A DNA stretch of 45,616 nucleotides from Bacteroidales bacterium UBA1189 (GCA_002309805.1 DBYJ01000045.1:83818-129433); one strand, 5' to 3'; positions 33,554-41,011 are shown, counted from the stretch's first letter. Translations and numbers: made by a program. The notes: a model not told the origin generated them from the sequence alone.

Positions 33554-35303
33554 GTGAAAAGGCCTAAGCGCAGTCTCCTCTTGAAAACAGCCCTGCTGCT
33601 GATGGCGGCAGTCGGCCTTTCTTCGTGCCGTCATTCTGACGTCCACGACGCCCTCGTCCGTGCCGAAGCCCTCATGGAGACGGACCCCCAGCAAGCACGC
33701 GCGGTGCTTGCTGAGATTGAAGATTCAATATTGAAGATTGAAGATTATCCTGCGGAAGAGGCAGGCCAGAAGACGGGAAAAAATCTTCAATCTTCAATCT
33801 TCAATTTTCAATCCAAAAAGGAGGCTTCTCTTTTCGCTTTATTGAAGACGCAGGCCGACCACAAATGTGACATTCCCCTCACGTCCGACTCCCTCATTCT
33901 TCTTGCTACGGACTACTATGGCACTAAGCGCAAGAGTCAACGTGCCGCCCTTGCCCAGCACTATCTCGGCTGCACCTATATTGAGATGCATCGCGATTTG
34001 GATGCCATTGAGGCTCAGCTTCGCGCCACTACACTCTTTCCTGACACCACAAACAAATACTTTGCCAACACCTTGTTTCATTTGGGGCTCCTTTATTCAA
34101 GGCACTATATGACAGATAGTGCCTGGGTGGCTTTTGGACGCTACCGCCAGACAGAAGCCTGCAATTCCGATTCGGCGAACATCAGTTATGCCGACTATTA
34201 CATGGGGGCACTTGCCTTATATCATGATGATGACGAATTTACAGACAGCTTGTTTCAATGTGTCTTGAATAATACGAAAACAAAAAAATATATTCGTTTC
34301 TCAACTTATTTCCAATTAGCTAAACTGCGATACTATCATCAGCACGATATCGAAGGAGCCTTAGCCTATTTAGAAAAAACAGGTGATTATTTTGGGGAAG
34401 GAAATGGGGCCTTGCTGACATTGAAAGCCAACACTCGCCCAACAGCAACAGCCCGCAAGGGCTTACGATCTCTACAAGAAAGCCCTGCGAAGCAGTTCCG
34501 ATATCTATGTCCAATGTACGTCGTATGAAGGACTGGCCAGCGTAGCCCCGCTTCTGAACAAGCCCGATTCCACGCGGTATTTCATCGACCAGTATAAGGG
34601 TACCTTGGATTCCATCTATACGATGAACAAGCAGCGGGAGATTACCGAGATAAAGGACAAGCATGTCTTGGAACTCCACGACCGCGAATTGTCTTCCCAT
34701 CGCTCACGCTTCCTTTGGACGTGGGGCTTCTTCCTTGCCTTTTTTGTCCTTGCGGCAAGCATCGTCCTGTTGCTCCTCGACCGTAAACGCAAGGGCGTGC
34801 GGCTGAAGTACGAAACCGAACTGCGCGACATCAAGCAACGATACCTCACCCAGGCTGTCAGGAAGGAGGAGCCCGCGGCAGAGGGAGCGCCGCCCATTCC
34901 ATCGGACAAAGAAGAGCCTGCCACGTCATCCCTCGCCCTACAGGAAGAGCGCAAACTCCTCTACCAACGGCAGTACGAAGCCAGCGAATGGGCACGCTTT
35001 TTCAAGAAGCATCAGCCCGACATCAGGGCCAAGCAGTTTGTGACGGTTGCCGATGCCGAGCAGTTCGAGCGGTATCTGAGTGGGTTGTTTGTCGATATGC
35101 TCGTCGATATGGTGAAGGAGAACCCCGACCTGACCGACGAGGATACCCTGCATTGTGCGATGACGTTGCTCGGCTTCAAGCCGTCGCAGATAGCCTATTG
35201 CAGCCGTACCTCGTCCGCCTCATGCTACACCCGCCGTAGCAGGATGAAGCCCAAACTCACCCCCGAGTGGTATCAGTTTATCTTTGGCAAGGCAGCGGAA
35301 TAG
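33554..35303 (+). pseudogene. TPR membrane regulator, frameshifted
   Basis: A gene split by one frameshift. The first part starts at GTG 33554 with a lipoprotein-like signal (LLLKTALLLMAAVGLSSC) and has TPR-like helices (AEALMETDPQQARAVLAEIE, DYYMGALALYHDDDEFTDSL). The second frame, open after a TGA at 34422, continues QQQQPARAYDLYKKALRSSS, then a membrane segment (FLWTWGFFLAFFVLAASIVLLL) and a C-terminal part (LTDEDTLHCAMTLLGFKPSQ) like the DNA-binding end of Bacteroidales TPR/DUF6377-type regulators. The join falls between about 34430 and 34455, consistent with loss of one CT from a CTCT. Residues about 55-87 come from an inserted palindrome. It may be a real pseudogene or a sequencing error. 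Confidence 0.75.
33715..33813. repeat. Palindromic ATTGAAGATT repeat inside the TPR regulator gene
   Basis: A 32-base arm at 33715-33746 and its inverted copy at 33782-33813 agree at 29 positions. Each is built from GATTGAA units of nine bases. The frame stays open (IEDSILKIEDY ... NLQSSIFNFQS). Single-orientation arrays of the same unit lie before uvrA (41765-41905). Confidence 0.92.
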
Positions 35304-35361
35304 GCCTATTTTGACTACTTTTTTCTTACAAAGACCTTTCATTGCCCCTCTCAAAACAAAT

Positions 35362-35418
35362 TGTAAGATTATTGTAAGGTTTTTTTCTTGGATGATATTC
35401 TTGAATGCGCTACTTTTG
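35362..35418 (+). promoter_or_regulatory. Promoter/operator module, copy 2, without a following gene
   Basis: Nearly the same as 32883-32939: TGTAAGATTATTGTAAGG, CTTGG, 19 bases, TACTTTTG (35411-35418). It lies 58 bases behind the TPR regulator. Downstream there is only a five-codon frame (MKSRN) at 35461 and structured non-coding sequence. Confidence 0.75.
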
Positions 35419-35423
35419 TCCAT

Positions 35424-35590
35424 GAAAAGTTTAGCTTTTACGGAAAAACAAAAGATAATAATGAAAAGCCGAAATTAATATGATATAATGACGATGTCAA
35501 AAAGTGCATCCCTATTTTTTATAAGCTTACTTTTTGGGGATGCATACGAGATTCCTGCCACTCGTGAGAGTCGCAGGAATCTTATCCTAT
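35424..35590 (+). ncRNA. Candidate structured RNA behind the orphan promoter
   Basis: Two strong stem-loops follow the promoter. TGCATCCC (35505-35512) pairs with GGGATGCA (35537-35544). AGATTCCTGC (35549-35558) pairs with GCAGGAATCT (35573-35582), extended by an inner ACTC/GAGT with a GTGA tetraloop and one C-C mismatch. No protein frame fits. No U-run directly follows the second hairpin; TTTTTATAGTTTTTT lies about 15 bases further. Limits are estimates. It could instead be the remains of a deleted gene. Confidence 0.4.
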
Positions 35591-35623
35591 CCGCATTTTT
35601 ATAGTTTTTTCGAAAAAAATGCC

Positions 35624-35930
35624 AACACTTACCATTTCTCGCACAACGAATTATCATAGAGCGCCTTAGGTGTGGTAAGTGTTTGTTGAACACTTACCAA
35701 ACACTTACCACACACTTACCTGACTCCTAACAGTCTTCTGCCTCTCTTTTCCTATCTTCTTCCTATCTTTTTCCATATCCTAACTATTTCCTATAGAATC
35801 AGTTACCTTATTTGCTCTTGGGGTAAGTGTAATGCTAAGTCTTAGGTAAGTGTTTGGTAGGTGTTTGAGCAACACTTACCTCGGTTAATACGCTTTTTCA
35901 TAGCGGGTTAGGACGAAAAAGGTAAGTGTT
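35624..35930. repeat. About ten AACACTTACC repeats in both orientations
   Basis: AACACTTACC or close variants lie at 35624, 35689, 35700, 35711 and 35871, and the inverse GGTAAGTGTT at 35674, 35822, 35845, 35856 (GGTAGGTGTT) and 35921. The spacer between the two clusters is pyrimidine-rich. The whole stretch 35304-36547 has no convincing gene. The layout (short T-rich words, both orientations, two clusters 100-400 bp apart) resembles the 12719-13275 island with a different word. Confidence 0.88.
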
Positions 35931-35948
35931 AGGGGTTTTGATAAAAAA

Positions 35949-36160
35949 CTACGAAAAAATCAATTCGTTCAATTCGGATAATTGGCCGACAAAAAAATAA
36001 AGAACGGCGAATGGAACGAATTTGACGAATGGCGTTGCGGCGTGGAGCTTCGCACGCCGAATGGGGAAGAGTTTTTTGAAACACGAATGACCATGAATAA
36101 ACACGAATTTTTCATGAATAAATTTATGGATAATTCATGGATATTTGTGGACATTAGTGT
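35949..36160. repeat. Imperfect palindromes and ATGAATAAACACGAAT repeats
   Basis: CAATTCGTTCAATTCG near 35956 is mirrored by GAACGAATTTGACGAAT near 36013. From about 36077 related words ACACGAATGACCATGAAT, AAACACGAATTTTTCATGAA and ATGGATAATTCATGGA follow. Frames on both strands exist but consist only of this repeat and start at weak codons, so none is called. Confidence 0.6.
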
Positions 36161-36185
36161 TTAAAAGAAAAAAAGAAAAAATGGG

Positions 36186-36460
36186 TATTTGATGTTCCAT
36201 CGGGGGTATTTGATGTTCCATCGGGGGTATTTGATGTTGTGGCGACAGAGTTTGATTCTATTTTGCCAGCGTTTGATTCTAATTTGCCAGCGTTTGATTC
36301 TGCGCGGGTAGAGTAGGGGGCTGTGGAAATAACGCCCCCTTCTGTGGGAATAACGCCCCCTTCTGTGGAAATAACGCCCCCTTCTGTCGGAACAGCGCCC
36401 CCTTCTGTGGAAGCAGCGCCCCCTTCTGCGGGAATAGCGCCCCCTTCTGACGATGCCCTT
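36186..36460. repeat. Three adjacent 21-bp tandem arrays of different sequence
   Basis: Array 1 (36186-36238): unit TATTTGATGTTCCATCGGGG plus G, 2.5 copies. Array 2 (about 36250-36300): unit GTTTGATTCTAATTTGCCAG plus C, 2.6 copies. Array 3 (36324-36450): unit with CGCCCCCTTCTG, six copies at 36333, 36354, 36375, 36396, 36417 and 36438. All three keep an exact 21-bp period. The minus strand is open in two frames as seven-residue repeats, which follows from the period and is not taken as coding. Confidence 0.9.
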
Positions 36461-36501
36461 GCTGTGACATGGCTTGGAGATTGAAAATGAATGAAAAAAT
36501 A

Positions 36502-36533
36502 TTTGGGGATTTGAAAAAGAAAGTTTATCTTTG
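36502..36533 (+). promoter_or_regulatory. Promoter of the carboxypeptidase-regulatory-domain gene
   Basis: TTTG (36502-36505), 20 bases, TATCTTTG (36526-36533). The ATG at 36548 leaves a leader of only about 10 nt. Confidence 0.8.
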
Positions 36534-36547
36534 CGGCGGAGTAAAAA

Positions 36548-37771
36548 ATGAAAAAGAAAACATTACTTATCGTGACCCTGCTGCTGATGGCCATCGGAGG
36601 ATGGGCACAGCGGGTGGTGGTGAGCGGCACGGTGGTCAACGCGGATTCGCGCGCGCCGATTGCCGGCGTCAGCGTGGCGATGGGGCGTGTGTCGGTGGTG
36701 ACCAACGACGACGGCTTCTTCACCCTGAAGAGCGACACGGAGGGCGACGAACTGGTGGTGACACATCTGGGCTACGAGTCGCAGCACATCCGGCTCTCTG
36801 AGCAGCCGGAGGGGAGGCTGATGATACGGCTGCGGCCTGCGGCCATACAGCTGCAGGAGGTGCTGGTGATAGGCGGCGATGCACGCGAACTGGTGCGCAC
36901 AGCCATAGACCGCATCCCCTACAACTACAGCCGCGTGCCCGAGCTGCTGCATTGCTTCTACCGCGAGAAGGTGATGAAGCGGCAGAACTACATCACGGTG
37001 GCCGAGGGCGTCATCGATATGTATAAGACCGACTACAGCCGCGACGCGGACCGCGACCGTGTGGCCATCCGCAAGGGGCGCCGGCTGCTGAGCCCGAAGC
37101 GGAACGACACGCTGAGCGTGAAGGTGATGGGCGGACCGACATCGGCCCTGCTGCTGGACGTGGTGAAGAACACGGACTTCCTGCTGAACGAAGAGGAACT
37201 GAGTCTCTACGAGCTGAAGATGGAGCTGCCGACGATGATTGGCGACCGCCGGCAGTACGTCGTCAGCCTCACGCCCTGCGTGGACAGGGCCTACGCGCTC
37301 TACTACGGGCGACTGTATATCGACCAGGAGACGCTGGCCTTCACCCGTGTGGAGCTGGAGCTCGATATGCGCAATCGTGCCAAGGCCACCTTTGCCATGC
37401 TGGTCAAGAAACCCCGGGGGCTGCAGTTCAAGCCCAAGGAGATGTCGTGCGTCATCGACTACCGTACGGGCCTCGACGGCGTGATGCGCCTGAGCTACGT
37501 CCGTACGACCATGCGCTTCAACTGCGACTGGCGGCGAAGGCTGTTCGCCACCTCGTTCTCGGCGTTCTGCGAGATGGCGGTGACAGACATCGGGGCATCG
37601 GGCAGCAGCGTGCAGCCCATCAAGGGACGTGACTCGTTCGACCAGCGCGACGCCTTCTTCGATAAGGTGGACTTCTTCCGCGACCCCGCCTTCTGGGAGG
37701 ACTACAACATCATCGAGCCTACCGAATCCCTCGACAAAGCCATCGACAGACTACTTAAGAGGAAGAGATAA
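36548..37771 (+). CDS. Exported carboxypeptidase-like regulatory domain protein
   Basis: A 407-residue exported protein. The signal peptide is MKKKTLLIVTLLLMAIGGWA. Residues 22-105 are a CarboxypepD_reg-like beta sandwich (VSGTVVNADSRAPIAGVSVA, TNDDGFFTLKS, LVVTHLGYESQ), as found at the N-terminus of TonB-dependent receptors and free-standing proteins. The remainder (YREKVMKRQNYITVAEGVID, GPTSALLLDVVKNTDF) is a conserved Bacteroidota region without known activity. No barrel is present, so it is not a truncated TonB receptor. It faces the octamer array at its 3' end. Confidence 0.82.
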   Translation: MKKKTLLIVTLLLMAIGGWAQRVVVSGTVVNADSRAPIAGVSVAMGRVSVVTNDDGFFTLKSDTEGDELVVTHLGYESQHIRLSEQPEGRLMIRLRPAAIQLQEVLVIGGDARELVRTAIDRIPYNYSRVPELLHCFYREKVMKRQNYITVAEGVIDMYKTDYSRDADRDRVAIRKGRRLLSPKRNDTLSVKVMGGPTSALLLDVVKNTDFLLNEEELSLYELKMELPTMIGDRRQYVVSLTPCVDRAYALYYGRLYIDQETLAFTRVELELDMRNRAKATFAMLVKKPRGLQFKPKEMSCVIDYRTGLDGVMRLSYVRTTMRFNCDWRRRLFATSFSAFCEMAVTDIGASGSSVQPIKGRDSFDQRDAFFDKVDFFRDPAFWEDYNIIEPTESLDKAIDRLLKRKR

Positions 37772-37776
37772 ACTCT

Positions 37777-37997
37777 AGTCAACGAGTCAACAAGTTTTTA
37801 GGTCAACAAGTCAACGAGTCAACGAGTCAACGAGTTGATAGGTCTACGAGTAGCTATGCTGGCCGTTTTCGGCGCGTTGACTCGTAGACTCGTTGACTCG
37901 TTGACTCGTTGACTAGTTGACTGCTTCCGGCGCGTTGACTCGTTGACTAGTTGACTGCTTCCGGCGCGTTGACTCGTTGACTTGTTGACTCGTAGAC
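37777..37997. repeat. Large inverted GTTGACTY octamer array between convergent genes
   Basis: The left part (37777-37850) is made of GTCAACGA/GTCAACAA octamers, the right part (37877-37997) of their inverse (TCGTTGAC, TTGTTGAC), around a centre with GCTATGCTGGCCGTTTTCGG. In the right arm a longer unit with GACTAGTTGACTGCTTCCGG occurs twice. It fills the whole gap between two genes ending towards each other (37771 and 38000), so the RNA could form a very long hairpin acting as a bidirectional terminator. Confidence 0.92.
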
Positions 37998-37999
37998 CT

Positions 38000-38725
38000 C
38001 TATAAGTCGAAAAGGTATGCCAGGCGGGCGGAGATGGTGTTGTTGGCGGAGCGGCCGAAGGGGTCGGCTTTGCTGTTACCATAGATGTCGGAGAGGCCGA
38101 AAAAATAGCGTCCCTCGAGGGTGAAATGCCCGATGGCGGTAAGCAGTTCGACGCCGAGGCCGCCTGTGATGCCGTATTCAAAGGGCTTCTCGACGGCATG
38201 GCCATACTGGGCTGTGACGTTGTTGGCGCGCGACGTGACGTCCCAGGGCCGCTCGGCGGTATAGCCGTAATGCTCCGTTTCTGACAGGTACCAGCCCACG
38301 GCAGGGCCGGCATTAAGGAAGAACTGGGCGCCGCGGCGCTCGCTGCCGAAGCTGAGGTGGGCGAGGAAGGGCACCTCGACGTAGGAGGTGGTGCGGCTGT
38401 AGGTGTTGTCGGAGCCGTCGTCGATAAGCTCGTTCCAGCCGCGCTGGGTGAAGTTGACCTCGAGCTGGGCGGCGCAGAGCATGCTGAAATACTTCTCGGA
38501 GGTATAGCGAACGACGAGGCCGCCTGTGATGCCGGGCTGAAGCGTCTGCTTGACGCGAGGGCTGAAATCGATGAAGCTCATGTCGCCTCCGCCCGTGAAG
38601 CCTACCACCACGTCGTTGCGCACACTCCCCACCTGGGCACTTAATAATGAACAATTAAAAATTAAAAATGAAAAATAGAAAGCCTTGCGAAGGAGAGCTT
38701 GCATACGGGACAATTTATTCTTCAT
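38000..38725 (-). CDS. PorT-like outer-membrane beta-barrel protein
   Basis: A 241-residue barrel protein: GFTGGGDMSFIDFSPRVKQT, PGITGGLVVRYTSEKYFSM, AAQLEVNFTQRGW, VPFLAHLSFG, FFLNAGPAVGWYL, GITGGLGVELL and the terminal strand ISARLAYLFDL match the OMP_b-brl_2/PorT pattern. The start at 38725 (MKNKLSRMQALLRKA) gives a signal peptide whose hydrophobic core FYFSFLIFNCSLLSA is encoded by a dispersed AT-rich repeat (38641-38680). It follows the LysM protein by 41 bases and probably works in the same envelope complex. The gene is unlike the T9SS component PorT in detail, so no symbol is given. Confidence 0.82.
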   Translation of the reverse strand: MKNKLSRMQALLRKAFYFSFLIFNCSLLSAQVGSVRNDVVVGFTGGGDMSFIDFSPRVKQTLQPGITGGLVVRYTSEKYFSMLCAAQLEVNFTQRGWNELIDDGSDNTYSRTTSYVEVPFLAHLSFGSERRGAQFFLNAGPAVGWYLSETEHYGYTAERPWDVTSRANNVTAQYGHAVEKPFEYGITGGLGVELLTAIGHFTLEGRYFFGLSDIYGNSKADPFGRSANNTISARLAYLFDL

Positions 38726-38763
38726 TTTTAATTCTTCATTGGTTGGAACGTCATCGTTCCAAC
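38641..38763. repeat. AT-rich inverted repeat and hairpin at the barrel gene start
   Basis: AATGAACAATTAAAAATTAA and AAATGAAAAAT near 38645-38678 are mirrored by ATTCTTCATTTTTAATTCTT (38717-38736). GTTGGAACG (38742-38750) and CGTTCCAAC (38755-38763) form a perfect hairpin with a TCAT loop just behind the LysM stop codon. The barrel gene's start codon and signal peptide lie within the arms. Confidence 0.75.
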
Positions 38764-38766
38764 ATG

Positions 38767-40731
38767 CTACCATGCGAAATCGACTTTGAAAATCTGGCCG
38801 TCGGCACGCATGTGTACGACGTAGATGCCGGCATTGGTGTAGCCGCCCGTGGGGCTGACGCGGTTGAAGTTGAAGCCCGTCTGGATGGTTGAGCAGCGGT
38901 AGGTGGTCATGCCGGCAAAGACGGTCTCGGCAGGTGCATGGAGGCGGTGGGAGAGGCCGTTGAGGAACCAATAGCCGATGTCGAAGCCCAGCAGCCCGTA
39001 GCGCGGATAGCGGGCTCCCATCTCGCGGCCGTACATGCGCTTGAACTTACGGTTGAAGCTGGCCGCGTCAGGACGGTTGTTGTTGGTGTAGAACGCCGTG
39101 TGGTACCACGTGTCGAGCTCGAAGAATTCGTTGGCGTGGGAGTTGGCGTACGTCTGGTACTGCGGATAGCCGTAGAGATGGACGTCGGCCACCTGAGCTG
39201 TATCGCGCATGACGAGCTGGAAGACGGGCAGCATGGTGCTGAGCGAGGCGTTGTCGGAGGTGGTCATCATGAGGATGTTGTCGGCCTGGTCGTCGCGGCT
39301 GCATGCTTCCATGAAGGGGCGCACATCGTTCGTGGTCTCGGCAGGGAAGACGTGGTAGGGCATCTCGCGGCGGTCGAGCTCGTTCTGCAAACGGGTGCAG
39401 AAGGCATCGGTAACGCCCTTCGACTGGAAGAAGAGGACGTTGGGCTTGGGGAAGAGCTCGAAGAAGTGGTTGATGCCCTCCTCCTCAATCACGGAGGGGT
39501 CGGCATTCACCTGCCAGAGGTAGGGATTGCTGGCAAGCTGGGTGACATTCCGCGAGAAGGGGAGCACGAGGGGGATGGAGTGGGCACGGGCGAAGTCGGC
39601 GGCTTGGGTGACGTGCTGGGCGTGCATAGGGCCGAAGATGATGTCCATGTGCGCCATCTCCTCCGATTCGAGGATGGGGCGGATGGAGCGGGTGGCCTCG
39701 CCAGAGTCGTAGACGTGGAGCTCGATGGAGACATCGGCGTCGCGCAGGCTGTCGATGGCCAGAAGGAAGCCCTCGTAGAATTCCACCATCTTCGACTGGT
39801 CGGCGGTGGGGGTGCTGGTGTTCTCATTGAGCATGAAGGGCAGGATAAGCGCCACCTGCAGGGCGTCGCTATGCCAGACGTCGGGGGTGACGTCCTTGGG
39901 TTCTTCGACAGGAGTCTCCTCCTCCTCTTGCTTGCCTGTTGGGGTCTCTTCTTGTTGGGTCTTTGACTTTTTAGGGATGCAGAGCACCTGTCCGCGCTTG
40001 ATGCGGTTGTCGGTAATGACGGGGTTGGCAACCAGCAGCTCGGCCTCGGTGACGCCATAGGCGCGGGAGATGCTGAAGACGGTCTCGCCCTTCTGGACAA
40101 TGTGCTGGAAGGCGCAGTCTGCGGTATCGACGGGCTGCACGTCGTCAGCCTTTTTCTTCTTGCCGAAGATGCGGCTCCAGAAGCTCTCGCCGTCTGAACT
40201 ACGGCTGTCAGAGGCTTTCTCCTTATTGCCGTAAGCCCCCTTTACCTTGAAGCCCTTTTGCTTGGAGGGAGTCTCTTCTTCGTCCTCGTCGCTTGTTGAC
40301 TTGTTGACTTGTTGACTTGTTGACTTCTTATCCGGAATCAGCACCACTTGTCCGGCTTTCAGCGGCTCGGTACGGAGGATGGGGTTTGCCTGATAAATCT
40401 CCTCGCCGGTAACGCCGTAGGTGATGGTGAGGCGGTAGATGGTCTCGCCCGCTTGCACGGTATGGTGGATGTAGCCGTTGGCTGACTCGTCGGCAGCCTC
40501 TTTGTTGACTTGCTTCTGGGGAATCTTCAGCTGTTCGCCAGTACGGATGACCTTGTCGCTGCCTGGGTTAAGGGCAACGATTTCGGCTTCGGTGACGCCG
40601 TAGATGCGGGCGATGGAGTAGAGTCCCTGTCCCTTGAGGACGGTATGGAGGATGTAGCTCTCCTGTGCGCAGAGCGCTTGCACACCCAGCAAAAGGGCAA
40701 TGAGGAGGCTGGATATTTTCAGTCGTTGCAT
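38767..40731 (-). CDS. LysM-repeat / periplasmic-binding-type exported protein
   Basis: A 654-residue exported protein. The signal peptide is MQRLKISSLLIALLLGVQALCA. Three LysM peptidoglycan-binding units lie at about 27-75 (HTVLKGQGLYSIARIYGVTE), 90-140 (HTVQAGETIYRLTITYGVTG) and 210-260 (HIVQKGETVFSISRAYGVTE). Residues 295-654 are a type 1 periplasmic-binding fold (LQVALILPFMLNENTS, DIIFGPMHAQHV, PLVLPFSRN). The family is common in Bacteroidales and anchors to the wall; the ligand is unknown. The linker residues 135-147 (KSTSQQVNKSTS) come from four GTTGACTT octamers, and QVNKE near residue 82 looks like an older one. Promoter 22 bases upstream; cotranscribed with the barrel gene. Confidence 0.9.
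   Translation of the reverse strand: MQRLKISSLLIALLLGVQALCAQESYILHTVLKGQGLYSIARIYGVTEAEIVALNPGSDKVIRTGEQLKIPQKQVNKEAADESANGYIHHTVQAGETIYRLTITYGVTGEEIYQANPILRTEPLKAGQVVLIPDKKSTSQQVNKSTSDEDEEETPSKQKGFKVKGAYGNKEKASDSRSSDGESFWSRIFGKKKKADDVQPVDTADCAFQHIVQKGETVFSISRAYGVTEAELLVANPVITDNRIKRGQVLCIPKKSKTQQEETPTGKQEEEETPVEEPKDVTPDVWHSDALQVALILPFMLNENTSTPTADQSKMVEFYEGFLLAIDSLRDADVSIELHVYDSGEATRSIRPILESEEMAHMDIIFGPMHAQHVTQAADFARAHSIPLVLPFSRNVTQLASNPYLWQVNADPSVIEEEGINHFFELFPKPNVLFFQSKGVTDAFCTRLQNELDRREMPYHVFPAETTNDVRPFMEACSRDDQADNILMMTTSDNASLSTMLPVFQLVMRDTAQVADVHLYGYPQYQTYANSHANEFFELDTWYHTAFYTNNNRPDAASFNRKFKRMYGREMGARYPRYGLLGFDIGYWFLNGLSHRLHAPAETVFAGMTTYRCSTIQTGFNFNRVSPTGGYTNAGIYVVHMRADGQIFKVDFAW
40292..40327. 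repeat. Four GTTGACTT octamers inside the LysM gene
   Basis: GTTGACTT repeats four times and is read on the minus strand as STSQQVNKSTS between the second and third LysM units. The repeat is perfect, unlike the surrounding coding sequence, so it is recent. Confidence 0.9.
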
Positions 40732-40752
40732 ATTCTTTTTTATAATTCCGCG

Positions 40753-40784
40753 CAAAGGTACGAAAACGCAGTTAAATTCTCAAA
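40753..40784 (-). promoter_or_regulatory. Promoter of the LysM/barrel operon
   Basis: Minus strand TACCTTTG (40753-40760) and TTTG (40781-40784), 20 bases apart. The -33 box is the left half of CAAATAAATTTG, whose right half serves the first rightward promoter, so one palindrome supplies both directions. Confidence 0.8.
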
Positions 40785-40989
40785 TAAATTTGGAATTTCT
40801 TTCGCTTGCACTATCTTTAATCCCCCTTCGGGGGCTTTTAGATAGGCTTCGGCTCGGAAATACTCAAATAAATTTGGTATTTCGCTCGCCTTGCACTACC
40901 TTTAATCCCCCTTTGGGGGCTTTTAGATAGGGGTCGCCTCGGAAAATTGCAAATAAATTTGCATTTTCGCTCGGCTCACCCTATCTTTG
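40781..40989 (+). promoter_or_regulatory. Three tandem 84/85-bp promoter modules, two ending in hairpins
   Basis: Each module starts with CAAATAAATTTG (40781, 40865, 40950), then 19-20 bases with TTTCGCTCG-like sequence, then a -7 box: TATCTTTA (40812-40819), TACCTTTA (40897-40904), TATCTTTG (40982-40989). Modules 1 and 2 are followed at once by CCCCCTTCGGGGG or CCCCCTTTGGGGG and CTTTTAGATAG, a short terminator-like hairpin, also part of a larger CTATCT/AGATAG palindrome. Only module 3 has the consensus G and leads into the gene at 41012. Confidence 0.85.
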
Positions 40990-41011
40990 CAGATTCAAAA
41001 CCACGATTGCT

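Noticed and set aside
35982..36164. Short frames on both strands between the AACACTTACC cluster and the 21-bp arrays
   Set aside because: They begin at TTG or without a ribosome site and are made of ATGAATAAACACGAAT-type repeats that are likely non-coding.
36324..36450. Six regular repeats that could suggest a CRISPR array
   Set aside because: The units are contiguous 21-mers without unique spacers of constant length, and no cas genes are present.
36154..36738. Minus-strand frame with seven-residue repeats (EGGVIST, ESNAGKL, TSNTPDG)
   Set aside because: The periodicity follows directly from the 21-bp DNA repeats, a second minus frame is equally open, and the frame runs across the promoter and start of the plus-strand gene at 36548. 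No start site or signal peptide supports it.
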